DNA from: Planctomycetota bacterium
GTDB lineage: Bacteria; Planctomycetota; UBA1135; UBA2386
Assembly: GCA_027621295.1 (NCBI GenBank)
Contig: JAQCBR010000033.1
Location: forward strand, 1-35,333
Direction: 5' to 3'
DNA: 35,333 nt
Positions within the stretch are counted from its first letter, which is position 1. Each line of letters starts with the position of its first letter. Under the pieces are notes generated by a model, which searched no databases, had not been told where the DNA came from, and saw nothing but the letters and a program-made list of their open reading frames with translations. The position numbers and the translations under genes were made by a program. Below, one piece after another: positions 16,033 through 25,310 of this stretch.

Positions 16033-17166
16033 ATGCGCACTTCGATTCTCGCGCTGACCTCGGCAGCCTTCCTGGGCTGCGCGGGGCCGGCATCGACCGT
16101 CCGGGTCGCGACCTACAACGTCGCGCTGAACCGGAACGCCCAGGGAGCGCTCGTCGCCGAGCTCGAGGCCGGCAGCTCGGCCGCCACGGCGATCGCCGCG
16201 GTGGTGCGTGCCGTCGACGCCGACGTCATCCTGCTCCAGGAGGTCGACCGCGATCCCGACGGTCGGGCACCGGAGCTGCTCCGCGACCGCTACCTGGAAC
16301 CGTCGCCGGGCCGCGCGCCCTACGCGTTCCTCTTCGCTGGCGCGTCGAACACCGGCGAGCCCTCCGGGCAGGACCTGGACGGCAACGGCGAGATCGGGGG
16401 GCCAGGGGATGCCTACGGCTACGGCGCGCACCCGGGCCAGTACGGGATGGCGCTCCTGTCCCGGTTCCCGATCCTCGAGGCGGACATTCGCACGTTCCGG
16501 CGACTGCCTTGGCAGGCGATGCCGGGCAACCGAATGCCCGAGGGCTTCTTCGACGCGGACGCCGCGGCAGCGATGCGACTCTCGTCCAAGTCGCACTGGG
16601 ATGTCCCCGTCCAGCTCCCCGACGGACGCGTGCTGCACATCCTCGCCAGCCACCCGACGCCTCCGGTCTTCGATGGCCCCGAGGACCGCAACGGTCGGCG
16701 CAACCACGACGAGATCCGCTTCTGGGCCGATTACCTGAGCCCGGAGCGCTCCGACTGGATCGTCGACGACCGGGGCCGACGAGGTGGACTCGAGGCAGGC
16801 GCGCTCTTCGCCGTGCTGGGCGACCTCAACTGCGATCCGCACGACGGCGACGGGCTCGACGCGCCGATCGGACTGCTGCTCGCACACCCGCGCATCGATG
16901 GTTCGATCGTTCCCGTCAGCGACGGGGGAGCCGACGCGAGCGCGGGTCAGGGCGGCGTGAACGCGAGCCACCGTGGACCGCCGGAGGCGGACACATCCGA
17001 CTTCGACGACGCGCGGGGGCCCGGCAATCTGCGACTGGACTACGTGCTGCCCGCGCGCGGCCTCGAAGTCCTGGGCGCGGCCGTCCTCTGGCCACTGCCC
17101 GGAAGCCCGCTGGCGGAGGCTGCGTCGGCCTCGGACCACAGGCTGGTCTACGTGGACATCCGTTAG
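16033..17166 (+). CDS. Endonuclease/exonuclease/phosphatase-fold lipoprotein
   Basis: 377-residue protein with a lipobox near its start (LTSAAFLGC, C16) and an endonuclease/exonuclease/phosphatase (DNase I-like) fold. Family signatures: VRVATYNVALN (about 23-33), the metal-binding Glu in VILLQEVDRD, LFAVLGDLNCDPHDGD (Asp-x-Asn), and C-terminal LRLDYVLPA with ASDHRLVYVDI (the catalytic SDH). It contains the acidic insert GQDLDGNGEIGG, which looks like an EF-hand-like or calcium-binding loop. Relatives hydrolyse phosphodiester bonds in nucleic acids, sugar or inositol phosphates; many exported versions in Planctomycetota and Myxococcota are uncharacterised, so substrate is unknown. Its stop is 14 nt from the stop of the convergent M1 peptidase. 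Confidence 0.85.
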   Translation: MRTSILALTSAAFLGCAGPASTVRVATYNVALNRNAQGALVAELEAGSSAATAIAAVVRAVDADVILLQEVDRDPDGRAPELLRDRYLEPSPGRAPYAFLFAGASNTGEPSGQDLDGNGEIGGPGDAYGYGAHPGQYGMALLSRFPILEADIRTFRRLPWQAMPGNRMPEGFFDADAAAAMRLSSKSHWDVPVQLPDGRVLHILASHPTPPVFDGPEDRNGRRNHDEIRFWADYLSPERSDWIVDDRGRRGGLEAGALFAVLGDLNCDPHDGDGLDAPIGLLLAHPRIDGSIVPVSDGGADASAGQGGVNASHRGPPEADTSDFDDARGPGNLRLDYVLPARGLEVLGAAVLWPLPGSPLAEAASASDHRLVYVDIR

Positions 17167-17180
17167 TCCTCGGCGCGCTG

Positions 17181-19061
17181 TCAGGACCCCTTGGCCTGCC
17201 AGACGTTGTTGTCGGACTCGATGTCGAGCGTGTCGCGGTCGGGGTCGACGAGGATCGACTGCGCTCCGTCCGGGAACCGGAGCACGTGTCGCGTCGCGCC
17301 ACGGAGCCAGACGTCCACGCCGATCACCTGGCGCTCGGTGCGTCCCTCCGCGTAGCGCGCCTCGACCGTGCACGGGTGCGGAGCGAACCCGCGGTCCTCG
17401 ATGGTGACGACCAGCTCGTCCCCGTCCTTCTCGACGGACGCGATCGCGTGGTCGAGCTTGCGGACTTCGAAGTACCAGGGCTGCCAGTACCAGTCGAGGT
17501 CCCGACCCGCGAACCGCTCCATCGTCCGGAACAGATCGTACGGGGTCGGGTGTTTGTACGCCCACTCGCGCACGTAGGTCCGCATCGCGGTCATGAAGAC
17601 GTCGTCCTCTCCGTCCCGCATCAGCTCGCGGAGCTGGTGGAGCAGCGCAGCTGGCTTGGTGTAGGAGGCGAAGCCGTATCCGACCGGGTAGTAGTCGGCG
17701 TGCGTCATCAGCGGAGCTTCGCTGCTGCGGCGCGCGGTGCGCACGTAGCCGAGCATCGACGCGCGCGCCGTCTGGGGCGCGTCGCGCATCGCGGCTTCGA
17801 CGAGGTCGGTGAAGAAGCTCGTCGTCCCTTCGTCCTGCCACGAGTGCCGCTTCTCGTTGGAGCCGACGATCATCGGGAACCACATGTGGATCAGCTCGTG
17901 GGCGACGATCCCCTCGAGCCCGCGGACGCTGCGAGAGTCACCGATGAGCGTCATCATCGGGAACTCCATGCCCCCGCCGATGATCCCCTCGCAGGCCGTC
18001 ATGTGCGGCCACGGGTAGGGGAACACCTCGCGCGACATCCACTCGATCGTGAAGCGCGCGGCTCGCGCGGCTTCTGGCCACGTCGTCGACGTCGGCTCGT
18101 AGACCGCGTGGATCTCGACCGGCTCGTCACGGCCCGGGACCACGGCGTGGGTCGCGTCCCACACGTAGTTGTTCGACGCGCTCACCGCGACGTCGCGGAC
18201 GTTCTCGGCGACGAAGCGCCACGCGACCGTACCATCCTTGGCCTTGGTCACGCGACCGGCCGCCAGGTCCTCCTTCGAGATCACGGGCTGCACGTCGCGG
18301 GACGTCTTCGCGGCGGCGAGTCGGTCGAGGGCTTCGGGATACAGCACCTCGTCGCCGTTCTGCAGGACGCCGGTCGAACGCACGACGAACCCAGCGGGGG
18401 CCCGGAACGTCACGTCGTAGTTCCCGTACGGCATGTAGAACTCGCCGTTGCCCTTGTACTCCTCGCAGACCCAGCCCTCGACGTCGTCGCGGACCGCGAA
18501 CTGCGGGTACCAGTAGCCGAGGTAGAACACGCGGTTGTTCTCGTGCCCGTTGCGCGGCGCTGTCCCGGCGACAGGGACCGGATACGAGTACTCGACGCGG
18601 ACCGTCGCCGACTTGCCCGGCTCCAGTCCGCCGCGGAGCCGCAGCGCCATCCGCGTGCCCATCGCACGCGCGTTGATCTCCTGCCCGTCCAGCGCCACGT
18701 CACCGAGCGTGATGCCGTCGGTCACGGCGACGACCCGGGTCCGCATCTGACCGACCTTGTGCAGGTTCTGGCGCAGATGCATCCAGAGGACCGTGACCGC
18801 GTCCGGCCCACGGTTCGTGTAGGTGGCCTCGACCACGCCGGTCACGACCGCTGCCGCCGGATCGAGCTCGGCGTCGATCTTGTAGGAGACCGCGTCGGTC
18901 CAGTAGGACGCGCCCGGGGCGCCGTCCGCCGAGCGGGTCCCGGCTGCGATCGCAGCTGCGTAGGCGTCCGGCTCGGTGACCGGATAGGGAAGGACACGAT
19001 CCTGCGCCTGCAGGACCGAAAGACTCAGGACCAGGGAAGCGGTCGCGAAGGCTCGCTGCAT
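17181..19061 (-). CDS. Exported M1-family zinc metallopeptidase
   Basis: 626-residue gluzincin of peptidase family M1 (aminopeptidase N / LTA4 hydrolase type). The signal peptide occupies about residues 1-19 (ATASLVLSLSVLQA), so it is periplasmic or secreted. The N-terminal beta domain spans about 50-300. The catalytic site is H388-E-L-I-H392 with zinc ligand E411, exactly 18 residues between, as in the M1 consensus; GGGMEFP just upstream corresponds to the exopeptidase GxMEN-type motif, with Phe in place of Asn. The C-terminal beta-sandwich is short and lacks the long ERAP-type helical domain. It probably releases N-terminal residues from peptides. It shares a 14-nt gap with the convergent upstream gene, and no other peptidase gene is cotranscribed. 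Confidence 0.93.
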   Translation of the reverse strand: MQRAFATASLVLSLSVLQAQDRVLPYPVTEPDAYAAAIAAGTRSADGAPGASYWTDAVSYKIDAELDPAAAVVTGVVEATYTNRGPDAVTVLWMHLRQNLHKVGQMRTRVVAVTDGITLGDVALDGQEINARAMGTRMALRLRGGLEPGKSATVRVEYSYPVPVAGTAPRNGHENNRVFYLGYWYPQFAVRDDVEGWVCEEYKGNGEFYMPYGNYDVTFRAPAGFVVRSTGVLQNGDEVLYPEALDRLAAAKTSRDVQPVISKEDLAAGRVTKAKDGTVAWRFVAENVRDVAVSASNNYVWDATHAVVPGRDEPVEIHAVYEPTSTTWPEAARAARFTIEWMSREVFPYPWPHMTACEGIIGGGMEFPMMTLIGDSRSVRGLEGIVAHELIHMWFPMIVGSNEKRHSWQDEGTTSFFTDLVEAAMRDAPQTARASMLGYVRTARRSSEAPLMTHADYYPVGYGFASYTKPAALLHQLRELMRDGEDDVFMTAMRTYVREWAYKHPTPYDLFRTMERFAGRDLDWYWQPWYFEVRKLDHAIASVEKDGDELVVTIEDRGFAPHPCTVEARYAEGRTERQVIGVDVWLRGATRHVLRFPDGAQSILVDPDRDTLDIESDNNVWQAKGS

Positions 19062-19167
19062 GGCCCTGGTCTACGCAATGCGCGACGCCGGCGCGAGGTG
19101 GAGCCTCGGTCTTGCGCACCCGGGAGCGGGCGACTGGCAGGCTGGTGGCCGCCCTCGACCCGTTCCG

Positions 19168-19596
19168 TCAGAACCCTTCCCCGCGACCGGGTGGAACGAG
19201 CAGGTGCCACGGCCCGTCGTCCCGCGGGACGACTTCGACGTGACGCAGGAGCGCGAACAGCACCCCTCGCGCCGCCGCGGACGCGCCGAGCGCGTCCCGA
19301 GCGAGGGTCCGGGCCTCGTCCGAGGCCTCATCGATCGCTGCGAGCCGCACGGCGAGGGACGACAGCTGCGCGCACTCCTCCACCATCTCGAGCGCCATCC
19401 CGCGGATCTCGTCGGCGATCGCCTCGCGCCTCGCCGACGGAGGCTTGGGCTCCGAGCGATCCTGCGGCTCGGGGAGCGCCGCATCCGGACCGGGCGGCGG
19501 GTCGCGATCCTCGACCCATCCCCCGGCACGGTCCAGGCCGATCACGAAGTCGCGACGCCGGGCGGCATCGTCACGGTGCTTGTCCTTCTTGCTCAC
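19168..19596 (-). CDS. Conserved-looking small hypothetical protein, helical
   Basis: 142-residue protein I do not recognise. GTG 19594-19596 is chosen because a perfect GGAGG lies 5 nt upstream; the frame extends further, but with Arg/Pro-rich sequence. The N-terminus is very basic (SKKDKHRDDAARRRDF), then a Pro/Asp-rich linker (about 30-55), a long amphipathic helical stretch (about 55-120, with RREAIADEIRGMALEMVEECAQLSSL and EARTLARDAL) and a short hydrophobic tail. No signal peptide, membrane span or Cys motif is present. It lies 106 nt upstream of the M1 peptidase on the same strand and is divergent from the M14 peptidase. It may be a small DNA-associated or chaperone-like protein; this is a guess from composition only. 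Confidence 0.6.
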   Translation of the reverse strand: MSKKDKHRDDAARRRDFVIGLDRAGGWVEDRDPPPGPDAALPEPQDRSEPKPPSARREAIADEIRGMALEMVEECAQLSSLAVRLAAIDEASDEARTLARDALGASAAARGVLFALLRHVEVVPRDDGPWHLLVPPGRGEGF

Positions 19597-19790
19597 GGGG
19601 ACCTCCTGGCGAGTGATCGGGGGCCTTGGCAGACCCGATGCTTTTGATACGGCCGACAGTCTAATCCGACGCAGTGGCCCGAGCGCCGGGGTTTCTGCGG
19701 GACCGCGTCGTGTTCCGGTCGCGCTGCAGGCCGATCCTCGCTCCGACCGGGAATGGCGTGATGCGGGCTCGACGCCCATCATCCCCGCCC

Positions 19791-21404
19791 ATGCGACCCC
19801 TGTTCCTCGCCACGGCCGCCGTCCTCGCCGCTCCGCTCGTTCCGCAGCGGGCCACCGAGATCATCACGACCGCAGCCGAGTCCAGCGGCTTCACCCGGAC
19901 ATCGACGCTCGCCGACGTCCGCTCCTTCCTCGACCGGATCGTCGCGCGCAGCGGCGCAGCGAAGATCGAGGTCGGCACGTTCGGCCAGAGCCAGGAAGGT
20001 CGAGACCTGCTCCACGTCCGGGTGATCCCGCCCGAGGGGACCACTCGCCCTGCGGACGGCCCACTCCGGGTGCTGATCGTCGCGGACATCCACGGCGGTG
20101 AGGTCTGCGGGAAAGAGGCCGTGCAGATGCTCCTCCGGGAGATCGCCGATGGTGAGCACCGCGACCTCGTCGCCGCCTGCGACCTGCACTTCGTGCCGAT
20201 CTACAACGTGGACGGCAACGAGAAGATCGACACCGCCAACCGTCCGAACGTCAACGGACCCGTAGGCGGCCTCGGCGCGCGCGAGAACGCGCAGGGACTC
20301 GACCTCAACCGGGACTGCGTGAAGACCGAGTCGCCCGAGTTCCGTGCGCTGCTCGGGCTGATGGACGAGCTCGATCCGCACGTGCTGATGGACCTGCACA
20401 CGACCAACGGATCACCGCACGGCTACCACCTGACCTACGCGCCGCCGCTGTCGACCAACGTCGACGAGCGCCTCGACGACTACCTGCGCTCGGAGCTCCT
20501 GCCTTCCGTCCGCAACGCGATGGCAGACCGCCACGGCTACCGGGTCTTCGACTACGGGAACTTCAGCCGCAGCGAGCCGCGTGCCTACGCGACGTTCGAC
20601 CACCGCCCACGGTTCCTCACCAACTACTACGGGCTCCGCAACCGCTTCGCGGTGCTGTCCGAGGCCTACGCGTACGAGCCGTTCGAGACCCGGGTCCGCG
20701 TGACCCGGGCGTTCGTGCTCGAGACCGTCCGCGGCTTCGCCGCGGACCTGCCGCGCGTCGTCGAGCTGTGTGCGGCCGCGGACGAGCTGTGCGTCGAAGA
20801 TCCGGAGCAGATCCGTTTCGGCTGGGACACGACGCTGGTCGACGGGGACGAGACCGAGATCGTGGTCGGCGTCTGGGACCAGGTCCCGGTCGGCGAGCGC
20901 AGCCAGCGGACGCTGCGCCGCTCGGAGCTGGCGCGGGAGAAGATGCGCCTGCAGAACGCGTTCGTGTCCCGCGCCGGTCACGCGCTGCCCCGCGGCGGCT
21001 GGACGATCCGGAGCCCGGAGCCCGGGACGCTGACCATCCTCCGCGCACACGGGATCCAGGTCCACGAGACCACCGTGGCGTTCGCCGGCGACGTCGAGCT
21101 CTTCGTGCCGGAGTCCGGCGACAAGGCTCCGCGCGCTCCTTGGGGCGCGAAGACCCGCACGATCGAGTTGCGCGGCCGCTTCGTGCCGGAAGAGGACTTC
21201 CTGCAGCCGGGCACCGCGTTCGTGCCCTCGCACCAGCGGCTCGCACGCGTCGCCGCCCAACTGCTCGAGCCGCTGAGCGAGGACGGTCTGACGACCTGGG
21301 GTGTGTTCGAGTCGGCCACGACTTTCGCGAAGGACGCGCCGCCGTACGGCCGCCATCCTGTGCGCCGCATGCCGAGCGCGGATGGCATGGTGTTCGTGCG
21401 CTGA
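19791..21404 (+). CDS. Exported M14-family zinc carboxypeptidase
   Basis: 537-residue metallocarboxypeptidase. A hydrophobic N-terminus (MRPLFLATAAVLAAPLVPQ) serves as signal. The family residues are visible: zinc ligands H101 and E104 in DIHGGEVCGKE, LDLNRDC (substrate Asn/Arg, 170-176), third ligand H203 in MDLHTTNG and catalytic E291 in VLSEAYAYEPF. The core domain ends near 330, and the rest (about 370-537) is an extra beta-rich domain lacking motifs known to me. ATG 19791 is preferred over longer frames because it begins at the signal peptide. The 194-nt gap upstream is shared with the divergent small hypothetical gene. It ends 6 nt from the convergent MFS gene. The substrate (peptide or peptidoglycan stem) is unknown. 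Confidence 0.93.
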   Translation: MRPLFLATAAVLAAPLVPQRATEIITTAAESSGFTRTSTLADVRSFLDRIVARSGAAKIEVGTFGQSQEGRDLLHVRVIPPEGTTRPADGPLRVLIVADIHGGEVCGKEAVQMLLREIADGEHRDLVAACDLHFVPIYNVDGNEKIDTANRPNVNGPVGGLGARENAQGLDLNRDCVKTESPEFRALLGLMDELDPHVLMDLHTTNGSPHGYHLTYAPPLSTNVDERLDDYLRSELLPSVRNAMADRHGYRVFDYGNFSRSEPRAYATFDHRPRFLTNYYGLRNRFAVLSEAYAYEPFETRVRVTRAFVLETVRGFAADLPRVVELCAAADELCVEDPEQIRFGWDTTLVDGDETEIVVGVWDQVPVGERSQRTLRRSELAREKMRLQNAFVSRAGHALPRGGWTIRSPEPGTLTILRAHGIQVHETTVAFAGDVELFVPESGDKAPRAPWGAKTRTIELRGRFVPEEDFLQPGTAFVPSHQRLARVAAQLLEPLSEDGLTTWGVFESATTFAKDAPPYGRHPVRRMPSADGMVFVR

Positions 21405-21410
21405 GCTGGA

Positions 21411-22664
21411 TCAGGTCGTCCTACCCGACGCCCGGAGGCGCGCCAGCAGCGCCCAGGTCGCCAACACGCAGACGATCTCGGCGAGACCCGCCGTGGTGAA
21501 GGCCAGCCGGTAGCCACCGGCCCAGGCTTCGCGGGTGCCGCCGCCCGCTTCCGCCACGCCCGAGCTCACCGCTCCACCGACGAGGGGGCCGAGCACGAAG
21601 CCGAGCGATCCGGCCGCATTGAAGCCCCCGAGCGCCGTGGACCGGACCGAAGCCGGCACGAGCTCCGCCGTCAGCACGAGCGACGGCACGAACATCACCG
21701 CCGAGACGACGCCGAGTCCGACCATCGCGGCCGGCAGCATCGACAGCGGTACGTGGCCGAGGCCCAGGAGGCCGATGCCGTAGGCGAGGCTGCCCACCGC
21801 CAGCATCCGAGTCCGCGAAAGGCGTTCGGAAAGCTTGCCGAACGGGTAGCTCAGCAGACTGAACGGCCCGAGGAAGAGCCCGAGCAGCAGGCCGATCCGA
21901 TCCGGCGGCAGGTCGTGGACCCGCTTCATCCACAGCGTGAACGTGGTCGTGAAGAAGCCGACGGTGAAGCGGTCGACGAACGCGTAGGCCCACGGCACGA
22001 ACAGCATCCGCTGCGCGCGGACCGCGGAGAGGATCGCGCGATACCCGGGTCGCTCCCCGCTGCGCCCGAGGCTCGGCACCAGCAACCAGGTCGCGAGCGC
22101 CAGCGTGACCGAGATCCCTGCAGCAAGACGGATCGGCAGCAGCGTGTCGATGCGCCCGAGCACGCCGCCGATCGGTGCGCCGAGCGCCACGCCCAGCGTC
22201 AGCCCCCCACCGACCATGCCGAGGATCGCGCCGTTCTTGCCACCACTCCGCCGTGCGGTTTCCGCGGCGATCGAGAGCAGCAGCGAGAGCGCCGTGATAT
22301 GCGTCGCGCCTTCGAAGAACCGCAGCGTCAGGAACACGCCGAACGGCAGCTCAGCGGTCATCGCTGCGAACAGCAGTCCGTCCAGGACCAACGCCGCGGT
22401 CAGGAGCCGACGCTGCCGCCCGAACCGATCCGCGAGGACACCTGCCCACGGCGCCGCACAGAGCGCGGCCACCATGTTGATCGACATGAATACCGAGGTC
22501 GCGAACTCGGACACGTCGAAGCGGTCGTGGACGAAGCCGCGTAGCACCGTCACCGGGAGCGTCGCCGGCATCAGCACGAAGACCGCGAGCGCGCCGAGAA
22601 GAAGTCCTGACGGGAGTTTCCCGGGCGGCGATGCGGGCTCGATCTGCGGTTTCGGACGGGCCAA
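21411..22664 (-). CDS. Major facilitator superfamily transporter
   Basis: 417-residue inner-membrane secondary transporter with about 12 predicted hydrophobic segments (for example 20-38, 55-75, 90-110, 140-165, 170-195 and six more beyond residue 220). The MFS motif A is present as AGVLADRFGRQRR in the loop between helices 2 and 3, and a weaker copy FGKLSERLSRTRM between helices 8 and 9. The first 18 residues are Pro-rich and cytoplasmic. The substrate cannot be inferred; general similarity is to the multidrug/sugar MFS type. It is divergent from the TIGR01777 epimerase gene with only 23 nt between start codons, so the promoters must overlap or lie within coding sequence, and it converges with the M14 gene. 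Confidence 0.9.
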   Translation of the reverse strand: MARPKPQIEPASPPGKLPSGLLLGALAVFVLMPATLPVTVLRGFVHDRFDVSEFATSVFMSINMVAALCAAPWAGVLADRFGRQRRLLTAALVLDGLLFAAMTAELPFGVFLTLRFFEGATHITALSLLLSIAAETARRSGGKNGAILGMVGGGLTLGVALGAPIGGVLGRIDTLLPIRLAAGISVTLALATWLLVPSLGRSGERPGYRAILSAVRAQRMLFVPWAYAFVDRFTVGFFTTTFTLWMKRVHDLPPDRIGLLLGLFLGPFSLLSYPFGKLSERLSRTRMLAVGSLAYGIGLLGLGHVPLSMLPAAMVGLGVVSAVMFVPSLVLTAELVPASVRSTALGGFNAAGSLGFVLGPLVGGAVSSGVAEAGGGTREAWAGGYRLAFTTAGLAEIVCVLATWALLARLRASGRTT

Positions 22665-22687
22665 GGGCGACCTAACTTACCTCTGCG

Positions 22688-23593
22688 ATGAAGATCCTCG
22701 TCACCGGTGCGACCGGCCTCGTCGGCTCGGCCCTGCTGCCTCGCCTGCGCCGCCAAGGCCATGAGGTCCTGAGCCTCACCCGCCGCAGCGATGCGGGACC
22801 GGGAACGGTGATCTGGGACCCGGAGCGCGGCAGCTTCGACGCGAGCGCATGCGCCGGATGCGACGCCGTGGTCCACCTCGCCGGTGAGAACGTGGCCGGA
22901 GGCCGCTGGACCGACGCGCGGATGGAGCGCATCCGCAGTTCCAGGGTCGACGGCACACGGCTCCTCATCGAGGGCCTCGACCGCGCGGGCATCCGTCCGC
23001 GGATCTGGGTCGGTGCTTCTGCGATCGGCGCCTACGGAGACCGAGGCGACGAGGTCCTCGACGAGGACAGCGCCCGCGGCACCGGCTACCTGGCCGACGT
23101 CTGCCGCGCGTGGGAGGCGGCGAGCGACCCTGTGCTCGCCTGGGGAGCCCGGCGCGTGCTGCTGCGGATCGGGGTCGTGCTGGATCGCCGCGAAGGCGCG
23201 CTCGCGAAGATGCTGCTGCCGTTCCGCCTCGGGCTGGGCGGCCGGATCGGCGACGGGCGCCAGTTCTGGGCGTGGATCACGACGCGTGACCTCGTCCGGA
23301 TCATCGAACGTGCGCTGACCGACGACGGCCTGTCGGGAGTCGTGAACGCCGTCGGGCCCAACCCGGCCGACAATCGCACGTTCACGAAGGCCCTGGGCAG
23401 CGCGCTCGGACGACCGACGCTCTTCCCTCTCCCCGCGTTCGTCGCCCGGGCGGCGCTGGGCCGCATGGCAGAACCGCTGCTGCTGTCGAGCACGCGCGTC
23501 GTGCCCAAGCGCCTGCTCGAGGCCGGCTTCGCGTTCGAGGACCCGGACCTCGTCGCAGCGCTCACGCGCCTCGTGCGCGGCGAAGACGGCTAG
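22688..23593 (+). CDS. TIGR01777-family NAD(P)-binding epimerase
   Basis: 301-residue extended short-chain dehydrogenase of the YfcH/SDR39U1 (TIGR01777) family. It carries the dinucleotide-binding GATGLVG (7-13), the family-typical VHLAGENVAGGRW segment, and the SSRVDGTRLL and IWVGASAIGAYGDRGDE region. The C-terminus holds the conserved VVNAVGPNP and PLPAFVARAALGRMAE patterns. The in vivo substrate of this family is generally undefined; links to cell division inhibition (SulA-like) are based on old nomenclature only. Its stop codon TAG (23591-23593) shares the CTAG with the stop codon of the convergent nadE gene. The start is 23 nt from the divergent MFS start. Confidence 0.92.
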   Translation: MKILVTGATGLVGSALLPRLRRQGHEVLSLTRRSDAGPGTVIWDPERGSFDASACAGCDAVVHLAGENVAGGRWTDARMERIRSSRVDGTRLLIEGLDRAGIRPRIWVGASAIGAYGDRGDEVLDEDSARGTGYLADVCRAWEAASDPVLAWGARRVLLRIGVVLDRREGALAKMLLPFRLGLGGRIGDGRQFWAWITTRDLVRIIERALTDDGLSGVVNAVGPNPADNRTFTKALGSALGRPTLFPLPAFVARAALGRMAEPLLLSSTRVVPKRLLEAGFAFEDPDLVAALTRLVRGEDG

Positions 23594-25275
23594 ATCGACC
23601 CGCGCTCGTCGACGAAGCGGTGGCTGACCGGCATCCGGCGTCCACCCCAGCAGCGCGGGCTGATGCGGACGGTCGGCGCGTACTGGAACCGCTTGAACTC
23701 CGTCGCCATGACCTTGCGGAACAGCTCCGCCACCGTTTCCTCGGCCATCCCGGTGCGCTCGGCGACCGCGGTCACCGGCAGGTCCTCCTCGACGAGCAGC
23801 CGCAGCACCGGGTCGAGCTGTTCGTAGGGCGGCAGTGAGTCGGTATCGAGTTGGTCGGGCCGCAGCTCGGCGGACGGAGGCTTCTCGATCGACGAGACGG
23901 GAATGCGGATTCCCTCGCGGTTGATCCACCGCGCCATGTCCCAGACCTCGGTCTTCCAAAGGTCCGCGATCGGCGCGAGCGCCCCGTTCATGTCCCCGTA
24001 GAGCGTGCAATACCCGACCGCGGCCTCGCTCTTGTTGCCCGTCGTCAGCAGCATGCCGCCGAACTTGTTGCTGACCGCCATCAGCAGCGTGCCGCGGGCG
24101 CGCGCCTGCAGGTTCTCCTCGGCGAGCCCGGGTTCGGTGCCCGCGAAGATCTCGGCGAGCGCATCACCGAAGGCCTGCTGGAGCCCGGCGATCGGAACGA
24201 CGTGGAGGCGGATGCCGAGGTTGCGGGCCAGCGCCTCGGCATCTCCGAGCGAGTGGCTGCTGCTGTAGGTGGACGGCATCGCGACGCCGGTCACGTTCGC
24301 AGGGCCGAGCGCATCGACAGCCAGAGCCGCCGTCAGCGCCGAGTCGATGCCCCCCGACAGCCCGAGCACGCAGCGGTCCATGCCGAACTTGCGCCCGTAG
24401 TCGGCGATCCCCTGGACGAGCGCACGACGCTGCATCTCGACCAACGGCAGCCAGCGAGGCTCGACACCCCAGCTCGCCCCGAGATCGACGACGTGGACTG
24501 CCTCCTCGTAGAAGCAGGGCTGGAACGCCATCCGCCCATCGGGCCCGATCGCCATCGAGCCACCGTCGAACTGGATGCCGACGTTGCCGCCGACCTGGTT
24601 GACGAACAGGAACGGCAGCCCGTGCCGCGCGCTCGCTGCCGACAGCATCCGGTGCCGGAACACCTCCTTGCCCTCGCCATCGCCCGCGCGGCGGTTCCAG
24701 GGACTCGCCGACAGGTTCACGAGGACCTCGGCCCCCGCCGTGGCGACGCACTCCACGGGGTCGACCGGATACTGACGCGCTCCGAAGAACACCGGATCGT
24801 TCCACGCATCCTCGCAGATCGTGATGCCGATCCTCCGGCCGCCGATCGTGACGACGTTCTCCTCGGGCCGCGGCCACGGCTCGAAGTAACGCAGCTCGTC
24901 GAAGATGTCGTAGGTCGGCAGCAGCGCCTTCCGTGCCACCACACGCGCGAGGCCGTCCTCACAGAGCGCAGCGGCGTTGTAGAGGGCGCGTGCGCCGCGA
25001 GCCTTCGCGTCGGGATTCCGCTCGATGCAGCCGACGAGACACGGCAGATCCGGCGGCAGGCTGCCCGCGAGCTCGGCGAGCGCCCGGTCGTGGGCGTCGA
25101 GGAAACCCTCGCGGAGCAGCAGGTCCTCGGGCGGGTAGCCCGACAGCGCCAGCTCCGAGAACAGCGCCCAGTCGGCCCCGAGCCGCCTCGCCTCGGCCGC
25201 AGCCTCGAGGATGCGGCGCCGGTTGCCGTCGAAGTCGCCGACGGTCGGATTGAGCTGACAGAGCGCGATCTTCAT
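23590..25275 (-). CDS. nadE: Glutamine-dependent NAD+ synthetase
   Basis: 561-residue final enzyme of NAD synthesis: it amidates deamido-NAD to NAD using ammonia from glutamine. The N-terminal nitrilase-type glutaminase domain (1-about 265) contains the catalytic triad E41 (FSELALSGYPP), K116 (RKALLPTYD) and C154 (ICEDAWND). The C-terminal synthetase domain has the ATP-pyrophosphatase P-loop SGGIDSA (307-313), STYSSSHS, and TTGNKSEAAVGYCTLYGDMNG. ATG 25275 is chosen because it begins the nitrilase strand MKIALCQLNP; the open frame further upstream covers ispH on the same strand. It follows ispH by 35 nt and is probably cotranscribed. The length equals the usual two-domain form. Confidence 0.96.
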   Translation of the reverse strand: MKIALCQLNPTVGDFDGNRRRILEAAAEARRLGADWALFSELALSGYPPEDLLLREGFLDAHDRALAELAGSLPPDLPCLVGCIERNPDAKARGARALYNAAALCEDGLARVVARKALLPTYDIFDELRYFEPWPRPEENVVTIGGRRIGITICEDAWNDPVFFGARQYPVDPVECVATAGAEVLVNLSASPWNRRAGDGEGKEVFRHRMLSAASARHGLPFLFVNQVGGNVGIQFDGGSMAIGPDGRMAFQPCFYEEAVHVVDLGASWGVEPRWLPLVEMQRRALVQGIADYGRKFGMDRCVLGLSGGIDSALTAALAVDALGPANVTGVAMPSTYSSSHSLGDAEALARNLGIRLHVVPIAGLQQAFGDALAEIFAGTEPGLAEENLQARARGTLLMAVSNKFGGMLLTTGNKSEAAVGYCTLYGDMNGALAPIADLWKTEVWDMARWINREGIRIPVSSIEKPPSAELRPDQLDTDSLPPYEQLDPVLRLLVEEDLPVTAVAERTGMAEETVAELFRKVMATEFKRFQYAPTVRISPRCWGGRRMPVSHRFVDERGSI

Positions 25276-25310
25276 CGTCGTCGGACCCAGCGACGCCCGG
25301 GCCTCGATCC

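Noticed and set aside
16509-19616. A 1035-codon open frame crossing the plus strand opposite the M1 peptidase
   Set aside because: It overlaps two convincing genes, is Arg/Gly/His-rich with no motif, and arises from stop-poor GC-rich sequence.
19597-19790. AT-richer patch as a sigma-70 promoter
   Set aside because: Words resembling TTGATA and TAATCC are present, but their spacing (about 12 nt) is wrong; no promoter could be supported.
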